This document shows, piece after piece, positions 17,458 through 25,109 of a DNA stretch of 37,112 nt. Within the stretch, counting starts at the first letter, position 1; each line of letters begins with the position of its first letter. Source of the DNA: an uncultured Kiloniella sp. (lineage in GTDB: Bacteria; Pseudomonadota; Alphaproteobacteria; Kiloniellales; Kiloniellaceae); assembly GCF_937128705.1 (NCBI RefSeq), contig NZ_CAKZMP010000182.1, positions 1 through 37,112 of the forward strand, written 5' to 3'. Both the position numbers and the translations under genes were made by a program. The notes under the pieces are model-generated. The model was given only the letters and a program-made list of their open reading frames with translations. It did no database searches and was not told the DNA's origin.

Positions 17458-17931
17458 TTATGTTTCTATTTTTATCTGTGGTTTGTGATGAATTGGGAAA
17501 TTCACCGATCTGGCAATAAAGCATAGTTTATTTGCGTCATGATGCAGTTGTATGGCTTTTTCTTTGTCAGAGCCCTGACTAATGGTCACAATCGGATTAA
17601 GTGTTGCGGCTGTAAACTGCCCACTACCATCTGGATTCATGGTCATTGTCGCTGTTGACGTATCTTGATAATCGACGATAACGATTTTATTGACTGAACA
17701 GAGATGCAAATACCACAGCATGTGACAGGACGAAATCGATGCCAATAAAAGGTCTTCGGGATTATGTCGTGTGGGATCTCCACGAAATGCAGGATCCGAA
17801 GAGCCTGACAATGTGGTTTTTCCTTCTATTATAATGTCATAATGGCGATCATAGGCTTTGTAGTTGCTCGTCCCGCTTCCCTTGTTCCCTGTCCAGGAAA
17901 GGTGAGTTCTGTATTGATGCTCTTGGCTCAT
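17458..17931 (-). CDS. OsmC/Ohr family peroxiredoxin-like protein
   Basis: A 157-aa protein of the OsmC superfamily, thiol peroxidases that reduce organic hydroperoxides. Both conserved cysteines are present: one in SISSCHMLWYLHLC and the resolving one in NKLCFIARSVNFP near the C-terminus. The NPEDLLLASISSCHM block matches the YhfA/OsmC-like group better than Ohr, so exact substrate preference is uncertain. It is transcribed divergently from the LysR-type gene 105 bp away, which may control it. No strong Shine-Dalgarno sequence is visible at the ATG. Confidence 0.88.
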   Translation of the reverse strand: MSQEHQYRTHLSWTGNKGSGTSNYKAYDRHYDIIIEGKTTLSGSSDPAFRGDPTRHNPEDLLLASISSCHMLWYLHLCSVNKIVIVDYQDTSTATMTMNPDGSGQFTAATLNPIVTISQGSDKEKAIQLHHDANKLCFIARSVNFPIHHKPQIKIET

Positions 17932-18036
17932 CGGTATAATCCCGTCGCAGCGTGTTCATTCTGGTAAAATCATACGCAATTAATTTTATAAATAAAAATG
18001 TTTGTTTTTGATCTTTATTAATACAAAAATGAATAG

Positions 18037-18924
18037 ATGAGTGATTGGGATGATTATCGATATTTTCAGGCCGTTATTAAAAACGGTGGGCTTTCTGCTG
18101 CTGCGCGAGAGTTAGGCGTAAGCCAACCAACGGTTGGTCGGCGGATTGCCGCGATGGAAGAGCGCCTAGGGCAACAGCTTTTGGAACGCGATGGCAAGTA
18201 TGTGCGCCTGACGGCCTATGGCTTGTTGCTTGCGAAGAGGATAACGCCCCTTGTTGAAACGGCGTTTCGCCTTGAGAGAGAGTTGGAAAGCTTTGGCCAG
18301 CGTGATTATCCGCCCGTTCGCTTGACGGCAACCGAGGGATTGGCCGCTTATTGGTTACCACAGGTTGTTGCTCAGCTTCAAAGGCGTGAACCCGACCTGA
18401 GAGTTTTATTATCGCCGGGTAATCAATTAGAGGATATACATCGTGGTGATGCAGATATCGCCTTTAGAGTTCACGGGCGAAAAGATACGGAGCTAGTTGA
18501 AAAAAAGATATTCGCCTTAAAAAACGGTTTATGGGCTTCGGAAAAATATCTCGAAACCTATGGTGAACCGAATTCTGAGGAGGACTTAACTTTACATAAG
18601 CTTGTTGGGTTTAATGAAGCCTACATGTCGATGCCTTATATGGAAAACTTTGCATCTCGCCCGCTTTCTAAAAACATTGTTTTTCGATCCGATAGCGTGC
18701 CTGTCCAAGCGCAAGCAGTTCTGGCAGGTGTCGGTATTGGTGTTTTGCCTGATTATATCGCAACACATATGGGGCTTTGTAGGGTCAATTGGCAAGGTTC
18801 GATACCAGAAACAGAGATCTCTATGGTTTGCCATCCCGAAGCGCTTCAAAATCCGCACGTTAATTTTCTGTGGCACAAGTTTTTACAAGATGGAGCCAAT
18901 TTAATGACTTCCCTTCAGGCCTAA
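18037..18924 (+). CDS. LysR family transcriptional regulator
   Basis: A 295-aa DNA-binding regulator. The N-terminal winged helix (2-65) has the family pattern FQAVIKNGGLSAAARELGVS-QPTVGRRIAAMEERLG, followed by a linker helix and a periplasmic-binding-protein-like effector domain (~90-290). The DYRYFQAV opening and truncated C-terminal lobe resemble the LysR subgroup acting on nearby oxidoreductases. It is divergent from the OsmC gene, its most likely target; the ligand is unknown. The ATG at 18037 has a poor ribosome binding site. The last 22 bases of the coding region form the left arm of a long stem-loop. Confidence 0.9.
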   Translation: MSDWDDYRYFQAVIKNGGLSAAARELGVSQPTVGRRIAAMEERLGQQLLERDGKYVRLTAYGLLLAKRITPLVETAFRLERELESFGQRDYPPVRLTATEGLAAYWLPQVVAQLQRREPDLRVLLSPGNQLEDIHRGDADIAFRVHGRKDTELVEKKIFALKNGLWASEKYLETYGEPNSEEDLTLHKLVGFNEAYMSMPYMENFASRPLSKNIVFRSDSVPVQAQAVLAGVGIGVLPDYIATHMGLCRVNWQGSIPETEISMVCHPEALQNPHVNFLWHKFLQDGANLMTSLQA

Positions 18925-18964
18925 GATGTCGTTGTGACACCCTAGGCCTGAAGGGTAGTCATTA
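18902..18964. terminator. 22-bp stem-loop overlapping the LysR stop codon
   Basis: The arms 18902-18923 and 18943-18964 are complementary over 22 positions with a single mismatch; the core is CCCTTCAGGCCTA / TAGGCCTGAAGGG. The 19-nt loop contains a small secondary stem TGTC/GACA. No T-run follows on either strand. The left arm is the end of the LysR coding sequence including its stop, and the right arm ends 12 bp from the convergent DMT gene stop. Confidence 0.65.
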
Positions 18965-18975
18965 GGGCAGGATTA

Positions 18976-19911
18976 TTATGTTTTTTGCCTTTGTGAAATA
19001 ATGGTGATGACAATACCGATGGCTATTATGCCTGCTCCGCCCCAAGTAAAAAGACTATAACGTTCGCCGAGAATAAAGGTAGCGGTTAGAAGACCGACGG
19101 CGGCGGCAACATACCCAATCTGGCTGAGCAAAACTGGACCGCCTTTTTGTTGCAGTCTGAAGAAAACCGGAAAAGTTAAGCCAGCTACAACAGCTTGTGT
19201 TGCTGCGATCCATGGGATTACGGCAAGTTCTGAAATCCGGACGGTTCCTGTAGTGGCAAGAAGCAAGGCAATAAACACTAATATTGCAAAGCCGTGGCTC
19301 CAGAATGCAAGGCTGTCTGGAAGTGCATTTTCCGGCCAATCAATGGTTCTATAGATATTACCGCATGCCAGTGTCAGGGGGATCAGGATTGCCGCGATAA
19401 TCCAGATAAGTTCCGGGGCTTCTGCTGAACCTGCACGAGTGATGCTCACTACGATAGCACCGATGAGGCCAATGCCTATACCGACTAATCCTAAAAAATT
19501 AGGTGTTTTTAATTTGAATAAGGTTGCAAGTGCTAAGGTAAACACAGGTGAGAGCGCAAACATTAATCCTGTATATCCTGCTCCGGCATGGGGAATAACA
19601 CTAAAAAGAAGCAGGTTCGGAATAACAAAAGAAATAAGAGACGATATAATCGCGTAACGTAATGTTTTTCCTTTGGGTATTACGAGCTGTTTTCGAAGAG
19701 CTAAGCTTGGTAGTATAAGGCTAGAGACCCCGACAGAAACCAAAAGCGCCCAGATCATAGGCGAAACGTTTGCTTCACCTGCGATCTTCCCAAGAGGAAA
19801 GTTGAAACCGATTAATGTGCCGGTTATCAGGAGAAGACTGGTAGGGCTTTTCAATACATTTTTACCCTTTGAGTTGTTTCCTGAGGCATTGTCTGTTGTT
19901 GATAAACTCAT
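18976..19911 (-). CDS. DMT superfamily (EamA) transporter
   Basis: A 311-aa integral membrane protein with about ten hydrophobic segments arranged as two EamA repeats, the drug/metabolite exporter fold. The N-terminal ~20 residues are polar and Ser/Asn-rich. AGGAGAAG precedes the ATG. It lies 67 bp downstream of the nitroreductase gene in the same direction, so the two are probably one transcript controlled by the divergent MarR gene. That context suggests export of a toxic or nitroreductase-modified compound, but the substrate is not known. Confidence 0.88.
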   Translation of the reverse strand: MSLSTTDNASGNNSKGKNVLKSPTSLLLITGTLIGFNFPLGKIAGEANVSPMIWALLVSVGVSSLILPSLALRKQLVIPKGKTLRYAIISSLISFVIPNLLLFSVIPHAGAGYTGLMFALSPVFTLALATLFKLKTPNFLGLVGIGIGLIGAIVVSITRAGSAEAPELIWIIAAILIPLTLACGNIYRTIDWPENALPDSLAFWSHGFAILVFIALLLATTGTVRISELAVIPWIAATQAVVAGLTFPVFFRLQQKGGPVLLSQIGYVAAAVGLLTATFILGERYSLFTWGGAGIIAIGIVITIISQRQKT

Positions 19912-19978
19912 TTATCTTCTCCTGAGTACGAATGTACTTATTGTTAACTAACACTCAAAAAGTGCTTGGTGTGAAGCA

Positions 19979-20578
19979 TTATGAAAACGTGCCAGAAAAA
20001 ATAATTTCAGTACTAGAAAGGCGTTGGCTGGGAATTTCTCTTTCCTGTAGTTCAGGGGCAAGAAAGTTCGGGTCCGTGTTTTTACCAACAGCAACAGCAA
20101 TTTCGACTTTGTAACGGTCTGGTAGGTTTAATGCTTCTTGTGCTTTGTCGAAATAAAGGCCAGCCATTGCGTGGGCTTTGTATCCACTAATAGAAGCCTG
20201 AAGGGCTAGCTGAGCCCAGGCTGCCCCTGTATCAAAACTGTTGTAATTTGATGGGCGGTCTGGCCGTGTACCATCCCCAGAGACAATCTTGTCCGATATA
20301 ACAAAAACCAATGCTGATGCGTTTTGTGCCCAACTTTTATTGAAGGGGTCTAATAGATCCAATTGTGTATTCCAGTATTCATCACCACGATGGGAATAAA
20401 CAAAGCGCCAAGGCTGTACATTAAATGCTGAGGGCGCCCATCTTGCTGCTTCCAAAATGGTTTGAAGATCTTCGTTCGGAATATTGCTGCTGTCAAAAGC
20501 ACGGGGTGACCACCTGTTGATAAATAATGGATCAATTGGGTGGTTCGGGGTGCGGAGTGGAAGTGATGTATCTGGCAT
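19979..20578 (-). CDS. Nitroreductase family protein
   Basis: A 199-aa FMN-dependent NAD(P)H oxidoreductase. The FMN-binding arginine/serine segment RWSPRAFDSS near residue 22, the AARWAPSAFNVQPWRFVY block (~48-65) and the C-terminal P-loop-like IAVAVGK are typical. These enzymes reduce nitro groups, quinones or enones. AAAGGA precedes the start. It is the first gene of a probable nitroreductase-DMT operon divergent from a MarR regulator, with three operator-like repeats in between. The physiological substrate cannot be told from sequence. Confidence 0.9.
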   Translation of the reverse strand: MPDTSLPLRTPNHPIDPLFINRWSPRAFDSSNIPNEDLQTILEAARWAPSAFNVQPWRFVYSHRGDEYWNTQLDLLDPFNKSWAQNASALVFVISDKIVSGDGTRPDRPSNYNSFDTGAAWAQLALQASISGYKAHAMAGLYFDKAQEALNLPDRYKVEIAVAVGKNTDPNFLAPELQEREIPSQRLSSTEIIFSGTFS

Positions 20579-20664
20579 AACGCAATCCTTTACTATTTCC
20601 AGACCCTTTACTGCTTATGGGCCTTTACAATTTTTGGGGCGTCATGTATCTCTATCTAGGATAA

Positions 20665-20706
20665 TTTGATATAAGATATTTTGACGTCAAATAATTTGAT
20701 ATCAAA
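20665..20706. promoter_or_regulatory. Triple operator-like repeat between the nitroreductase and marR genes
   Basis: Three 12-bp units begin at 20665, 20680 and 20695, exactly 15 bp apart. The second (TTTGACGTCAAA) and third (TTTGATATCAAA) are perfect palindromes; the first (TTTGATATAAGA) matches the third at 10 of 12 positions. They lie in the 146-bp divergent region and would overlap promoters on both sides. Binding by the adjacent MarR protein is inference. Confidence 0.75.
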
Positions 20707-20724
20707 ATAAATAAGGATTGTTTA

Positions 20725-21258
20725 GTGATGAGTCAAGTCCCCAAAAAGTCGATTCCCAAAAAGGCTGTTATTTCGTCGACAACAGAAGGCGGCCCAATGG
20801 AAGGAATTTTAGCGCAATGGCGTCGTGAGAGGCCTGATATAGATCCGGCGCCGATGGCTGTTTGTGGTGAAATTTGGCGGGCCGGGGAAAAGCTTCGGCA
20901 GGGCGTTTTAGATAATATTTCTAACTACAATCTGGATTTTGCCGGTATGGATGTGTTGTTCACCCTACGCCGTCAAGGAAAAGGAGAGACGTTGTCTCCT
21001 TCGTTGTTAGCTAAAGATATGATGTTATCAACGTCTGCGATGACCAATCGGCTTGATCGTCTTGAGAAACGTGGCCTTATTGAGAGAATGATGGACCCAA
21101 ATGACAGGCGAGGGCAAATGGTCGCCTTGACTGATGACGGTTTTGACTTGGCAAATGAGATGGTGGTTACACATGTAAAAAAAGAAGAGGCTATGTTATC
21201 AAATCTATCTGATGAAGAACGCCAACACCTTCGCCATCTATTGGCAAAGATCGATTGA
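20725..21258 (+). CDS. MarR family transcriptional regulator
   Basis: A 177-aa winged-helix regulator, slightly long because of an N-terminal extension of ~35 residues. The recognition region MLSTSAMTNRLDRLEKRGLIER and the wing DPNDRRGQMVALTDDG carry the conserved DxR and LT residues. The start is GTG at 20725 or ATG at 20728; AAGGA at 20713-20717 suits either. MarR proteins usually repress their own gene and a divergent neighbour and release DNA on binding phenolic or oxidant ligands. Here the neighbour is the nitroreductase-DMT pair, and the repeat array at 20665-20706 is the obvious binding site. Confidence 0.92.
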   Translation: MMSQVPKKSIPKKAVISSTTEGGPMEGILAQWRRERPDIDPAPMAVCGEIWRAGEKLRQGVLDNISNYNLDFAGMDVLFTLRRQGKGETLSPSLLAKDMMLSTSAMTNRLDRLEKRGLIERMMDPNDRRGQMVALTDDGFDLANEMVVTHVKKEEAMLSNLSDEERQHLRHLLAKID

Positions 21259-21282
21259 TTAAGTGCTTACTGGATATTGAGG

Positions 21283-22251
21283 TCAGATATGATAATAGCC
21301 ATTTGGCTTTACCGGTTCTGGTAAGTTCTCTTCATTAAGTGTCTCTAGTAGGTTAATTTCGATATTGCGAGACATTGTTGTCAGCGCGAGATCGTGTGCT
21401 GATGTGCCAAAAGGATCTTCTAACTCTTCGCCCAAAGCATCCAGACCAAAAAAGGTGTATGCGATTATTGCTGTTACAAAAGGTGTCATTATGCCCAATG
21501 ATGTAACGAGTCCAAAAGGAAGGCAAAAACAATAGATATACGCTGTTCTGTGGAGGAGTAAGTTATAGGCAAAGGGCAGAGGTGTATTGTGTATCCGTTC
21601 ACAGGCGGCGAGAATGGTTGATAAGGAAGTCAGGCGTTCTTCTAGGTTCCTTGCCGAGATTTCACCTATGAATTCTTTCTGAAGCATCTGCTGCAGTTCT
21701 TCGCCCATAAGATTTAGAATGAAGTTTGGTTTGTGGCGCACTTTGTTTATTTGTTCTAGATCATCGCAAGATAGAAACCTATGAACATCATCGTTATAGT
21801 CAGTACCTCTGAGGTGGTGGCGTAAGGCATGTGAAAAGCCGATTGCGAGTTGTACAAACCGCGTTTGATGGGCTTTACATTCCAAATCCTTACTTGTTAT
21901 TTCAGTGAGTGACACGCTGCCTTTTGTATCTTTGACCCAGGTGTAGGTCTTCACTTGTCTGGCGAGAGAACGCGTGTCGATAATCAACTGTCCCCAGAGT
22001 TTTCTCGCTTCCCACCAACGTTCATAAGAAGCGCTATTTCTAAAGCCCAGAAAAATTGAGAGCGTCACACCAAATAAAATAAAGGGTGTAACCGTTAAGG
22101 GTGGTAGATAGGTCGGCGCGTAAAGGTGAACAAAATAAACCAACAGTCCTAGCAAAGCCGTAAAAAGAATTTGGGGTGCGATCGTTGGAACTATTGACCC
22201 CTTTAGAACAAAAAATAATCTGAATACATTAGGCTTGTCCCTGATAATCAT
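21283..22251 (-). CDS. Bestrophin-like (RFP-TM/YneE family) anion channel
   Basis: A 322-aa membrane protein with N-terminal MIIRDKPNVFRLFFVLKGS, the family's typical opening. It has about four hydrophobic segments (~25-75 and ~215-265), the FRNSASYERWWEAR motif (~75) and an acidic C-terminal DPFGTSAHDLAL motif. Bacterial homologues of bestrophin form pentameric ion channels. A longer reading with 18 extra residues is possible (start at 22305), but GGAAAG precedes the ATG at 22251. It lies 176 bp after the Mla-type operon on the same strand and may belong to it or have its own promoter. Confidence 0.87.
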   Translation of the reverse strand: MIIRDKPNVFRLFFVLKGSIVPTIAPQILFTALLGLLVYFVHLYAPTYLPPLTVTPFILFGVTLSIFLGFRNSASYERWWEARKLWGQLIIDTRSLARQVKTYTWVKDTKGSVSLTEITSKDLECKAHQTRFVQLAIGFSHALRHHLRGTDYNDDVHRFLSCDDLEQINKVRHKPNFILNLMGEELQQMLQKEFIGEISARNLEERLTSLSTILAACERIHNTPLPFAYNLLLHRTAYIYCFCLPFGLVTSLGIMTPFVTAIIAYTFFGLDALGEELEDPFGTSAHDLALTTMSRNIEINLLETLNEENLPEPVKPNGYYHI

Positions 22252-22427
22252 TTGGATGCTTTCCAGATATAAGAACGTTGGGGCAAAATGAAGTGAGCAT
22301 CGCAAAATTAGATGAATTCAAGGGCTTCGCAATTCGAAAATTTGGTATAATCGTTTTGATGTTTCGAATAGAGTAAAAAAATCAGTTTACTACACACTGT
22401 AGCGCTTTTGGGCCTTTCTGAAATCAC

Positions 22428-23072
22428 CTATCCTTTATATTTTGAATGTGCGGTAAACAGAGTCCATTCAACAAGTTTTTTCGTTACCTTGCCTAGCCCT
22501 TCATCGAAAGCTGAAACTATAGAGTTCAATTGATCTGATTGGGCTGGAATCCTTGCCTCGAAACTTTGGGAGCCAATAATTGTTCGCCGGGGCATTTGTA
22601 CAATTTTCGCGTTAATGACAACCCTGACCTCTGGCGTATTGCCAAAATAAAGAGTTTGAAATTCGCGGAGTTCAGTTTTGAGAATAAAATCTGATCTTAG
22701 GCCGATGGTTTCTCTACCAACTGCCACAATTCTATCGGTATTTTCAAATGATTCCACAAGCAGCGTCTGGACCATGATCGGGGCTTTGTCGACCCACCCG
22801 GCATTGGCGTAATATTCCATCTGATTGGCTTTACGCTGTAGCGCAATCTTTGTTGTGTTCAAGCTGGCATTGGCCGAAGTTTGTTCTAAGACCAGCTGCC
22901 ATGGAACCTTTGGTAAGTCTTGGTCAAAGGTGCTTTTGGGCGATAGGCGATAAAGGTCAGGAAGTGGACCTTGTCCGGGAATAAGAGTTGCACAGGATGC
23001 AAGAAGGCCAGAAACAGGAAGCAAGCCAGCAAGTTTCAGGAAGGTGCGTTTTTTATTATCTGTATCGTTCAT
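22428..23072 (-). CDS. ABC-type transport auxiliary lipoprotein (PqiC-like)
   Basis: A 214-aa lipoprotein. The signal peptide RTFLKLAGLLPVSGLLASC ends in the lipobox LASC, with Cys28 as acylation site. The mature part has the ABC_trans_aux/PqiC features: DLYRLSP near the N-terminus, VLVESFENTDRIVAVGRE-like central block and a C-terminal region about coordinating an FEARIP strand. PqiC proteins sit in the outer membrane and cap MCE tunnels. It lies 109 bp after the MCE (MlaD) gene in the same direction, consistent with completing that system's trans-envelope path. Confidence 0.82.
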   Translation of the reverse strand: MNDTDNKKRTFLKLAGLLPVSGLLASCATLIPGQGPLPDLYRLSPKSTFDQDLPKVPWQLVLEQTSANASLNTTKIALQRKANQMEYYANAGWVDKAPIMVQTLLVESFENTDRIVAVGRETIGLRSDFILKTELREFQTLYFGNTPEVRVVINAKIVQMPRRTIIGSQSFEARIPAQSDQLNSIVSAFDEGLGKVTKKLVEWTLFTAHSKYKG

Positions 23073-23159
23073 TGGGCTTACTTACTCTGTCATTGTCGTT
23101 TTTGGGCATTTTCGCCTATCTTTTACGTATAGTGGGGCCAGAATTATCGTTTTTCCAAT

Positions 23160-23179
23160 TATAAAAAGCCATTTTTATA
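23160..23179 (-). repeat. AT-only hairpin between mlaD and the lipoprotein gene
   Basis: TATAAAAA (23160-23167) and TTTTTATA (23172-23179) are perfectly complementary around GCCA, two bases after the mlaD stop codon. The stem has no G-C pair; it could slow or partly stop transcription before the lipoprotein gene, but evidence is weak. Confidence 0.35.
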
Positions 23180-23181
23180 TA

Positions 23182-24216
23182 TTATTCCGGTGGCTCAAAG
23201 CCCTTTTGCTTATCGCCAAAAAAGAACCTAGCGGGATCTCGCTCTATTTCCCCGGCGATGAGTTGTAGGTCCCGGACAAGAGTTCTTGTTTCTGACAACA
23301 GGTTGGAAAATTCATAAAGCCCTGTGGATGTGAAGTCTTGAAGAGGTTCTCTGTTTTCCCTGATAAGGGCTTCGACCTGGTTACTGGTACTTGCAAAACT
23401 GCGAGCTGTTTGTTGAAAATCCTGTACGAGAATTTTGATTTCCGGGGTGCTTTCGCCAACAAGATTATCAATTGATACGGCGGCGTTATCCAACGAGGTG
23501 ATCGCATGGTTAGTTTTGTTTATTATCTCTGTGCTGCCCTGACGTAGTTCATCAGTTAACTCTTTTACCGATACAGAAACGGCCTTCATATTGCTGGCAG
23601 TAACGGCGGTGTCGTCGATAAGACCTGAGATTTGATTTTCTTTTTCAGCAAGGGCTTTTGTCAGGGCTTCAATGTTCTTAAGCGTTAGGGCAATACTTAC
23701 TCTGTTTTGGTCATTCAGTAGATCGTTGCCGCGAGCAAGAAGAACATTGGCGCTTGAGACCAGTTCTGGTGCTCCTTCTAATAACTGATCTAGCGCGGAT
23801 GTTTTTGATTGTATGACAGGGTGGCCATAGGGGCCTTCTTCGACAAGTGGCGCAGACTGCATATTACCAATTGTCAGTTGGATGGATTTAACACCTGTAA
23901 TCCCCTCTAGCTGGAGTGTCGCTGTGGTGTCTTGCTTTACGGGGGTGCCTTCTTCTACTTCTAAAAGGATAACAACTTCTTCTGCTGGTTTGTCCGGCGA
24001 CAAGGCAACATCAACGACTTCTCCTACGTTGACGCCATGATAGCGAACTGGGCTTCCGGGTTTTAGACCTGTAACATCCCCTCGGTAAATAATGTTGTAA
24101 TTGGCATAGCTTTGATCTGATTCAAACTTTGCGAGCCAGACCACAAAGGCGAGAGCCCCAATAAAAAAAGCAATGACAAAAGAGCCGACAATCATATGGT
24201 TTGCACGGGTTTCCAT
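23182..24216 (-). CDS. mlaD: MlaD-family (MCE domain) substrate-binding protein
   Basis: A 344-aa membrane-anchored MCE protein. METRANHMIVGSFVIAFFIGALAFVVWLA (1-29) gives one transmembrane helix, followed by a single MCE domain (~38-120) with YRGDVTGLKPGSPVRYHGV. The C-terminal half (~150-330) is long and coiled-coil-like, longer than E. coli MlaD (183 aa) and closer to mycobacterial Mce or YebT-like proteins with helical needles. MCE proteins form hexameric rings that carry phospholipids between inner and outer membrane. AAGGAGATATA precedes the ATG, directly behind a pair of competing hairpins. It follows the ATPase gene by about 108 bp. Confidence 0.9.
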   Translation of the reverse strand: METRANHMIVGSFVIAFFIGALAFVVWLAKFESDQSYANYNIIYRGDVTGLKPGSPVRYHGVNVGEVVDVALSPDKPAEEVVILLEVEEGTPVKQDTTATLQLEGITGVKSIQLTIGNMQSAPLVEEGPYGHPVIQSKTSALDQLLEGAPELVSSANVLLARGNDLLNDQNRVSIALTLKNIEALTKALAEKENQISGLIDDTAVTASNMKAVSVSVKELTDELRQGSTEIINKTNHAITSLDNAAVSIDNLVGESTPEIKILVQDFQQTARSFASTSNQVEALIRENREPLQDFTSTGLYEFSNLLSETRTLVRDLQLIAGEIERDPARFFFGDKQKGFEPPE

Positions 24217-24228
24217 TATATCTCCTTA

Positions 24229-24272
24229 CCGGGAAAATATATCCCGGAATATGCCCCAGAATATGCCGGGAT
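24229..24272 (-). promoter_or_regulatory. Competing hairpins in the mlaD leader
   Basis: On the minus-strand transcript, arm ATCCCGG (24272-24266), arm CCGGGAT (24247-24241) and arm TCCCGG (24234-24229) follow one another. The middle arm can pair with either neighbour. The second hairpin (7-nt loop) ends five bases before the AAGGAG ribosome binding site of mlaD. A 9-base direct repeat GAATATGCC also lies between the arms on the plus strand. A regulatory switch is inference. Confidence 0.45.
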
Positions 24273-24324
24273 CAGGGCGTTACTCATATAGTTGTGGCTT
24301 GTTACCATAATTTTTAAGTTGCCG

Positions 24325-25107
24325 TTATGCATGTGATCTTGTCGCGGCCCGTCCTCTTGGACCGCCGAAATATTCCTTGATCCAAGGATCAGGCTCTTTT
24401 GACAGCTCTGAAATTGTGCCGACCTTTATTTTTTTATCTAGCAAAACGCCGATGCGGTTACAGATGGCATGGAGTGAATCCAAATCATGGGTAATCATAA
24501 CAACTGTAAGTCCTAATGTATCCTGTAGCTTTGCGATTAATGCATCAAACTGGGCGGCACCAATAGGGTCAAGGCCCGCGGTTGGTTCATCTAGGAAAAG
24601 GATATCAGGGTCCAGAGCCAGAGCGCGCGCAATACCAGCCCTTTTTCTCATTCCGCCGGACAGTTCCGATGGGTATTTATCACCGGCTTCAATTGGTAGG
24701 CCTGCCAAGACAATTTTCAAAGCTGCAATTTCCCGTACAAACTGTTTCGGGAGTTTTGTATGTTCGTTAATCACGGCTTCAATGTTTTGAGATACGGTCA
24801 GGGAGGAAAAGAGGGCGCCATCCTGAAAAAGGACTCCCATGCGCTGTCTTAAGGCCCTTAATTCTGCTTGCGAAACCTGATCAACATCTTGTTTCAGGAT
24901 CTTTATGGACCCTGCTGCTTTTTGATTAAGGCCGATTATCGTGCGCATCAAAACCGATTTTCCGGTGCCCGAGCCACCAACAACACCTAAAACTTCGCCT
25001 TTTCTGATGTCGAGATCAAGGTGGTCATGAAGGATGTGGTCGCCGAACTGATTGCGAATACCTTTGAGTGAAATCACAAAGTCCTTGGATTTGATTGCCG
25101 TGGGCAT
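24325..25107 (-). CDS. mlaF: MlaF-family ABC transporter ATP-binding protein
   Basis: A 260-aa ATPase powering the MlaE-type permease. Walker A GGSGTGKS (44-51), Q-loop LFQDGALFSSLTV, signature LSGGMRKRAGIARALALDP, Walker B ILFLDEP and switch His in MITHDLD are all intact. The LSGGMRKR signature and GALFSSLTV are typical of the Mla/Ttg2/Mkl group rather than solute importers. The C-terminus ends in a basic tail (GPRGRAATRSHA). The ATG at 25107 is preferred over a TTG two codons upstream, which would overlap mlaE by 4 bp. The gene directly follows mlaE, indicating one operon. Confidence 0.93.
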   Translation of the reverse strand: MPTAIKSKDFVISLKGIRNQFGDHILHDHLDLDIRKGEVLGVVGGSGTGKSVLMRTIIGLNQKAAGSIKILKQDVDQVSQAELRALRQRMGVLFQDGALFSSLTVSQNIEAVINEHTKLPKQFVREIAALKIVLAGLPIEAGDKYPSELSGGMRKRAGIARALALDPDILFLDEPTAGLDPIGAAQFDALIAKLQDTLGLTVVMITHDLDSLHAICNRIGVLLDKKIKVGTISELSKEPDPWIKEYFGGPRGRAATRSHA

Positions 25108-25109
25108 TC

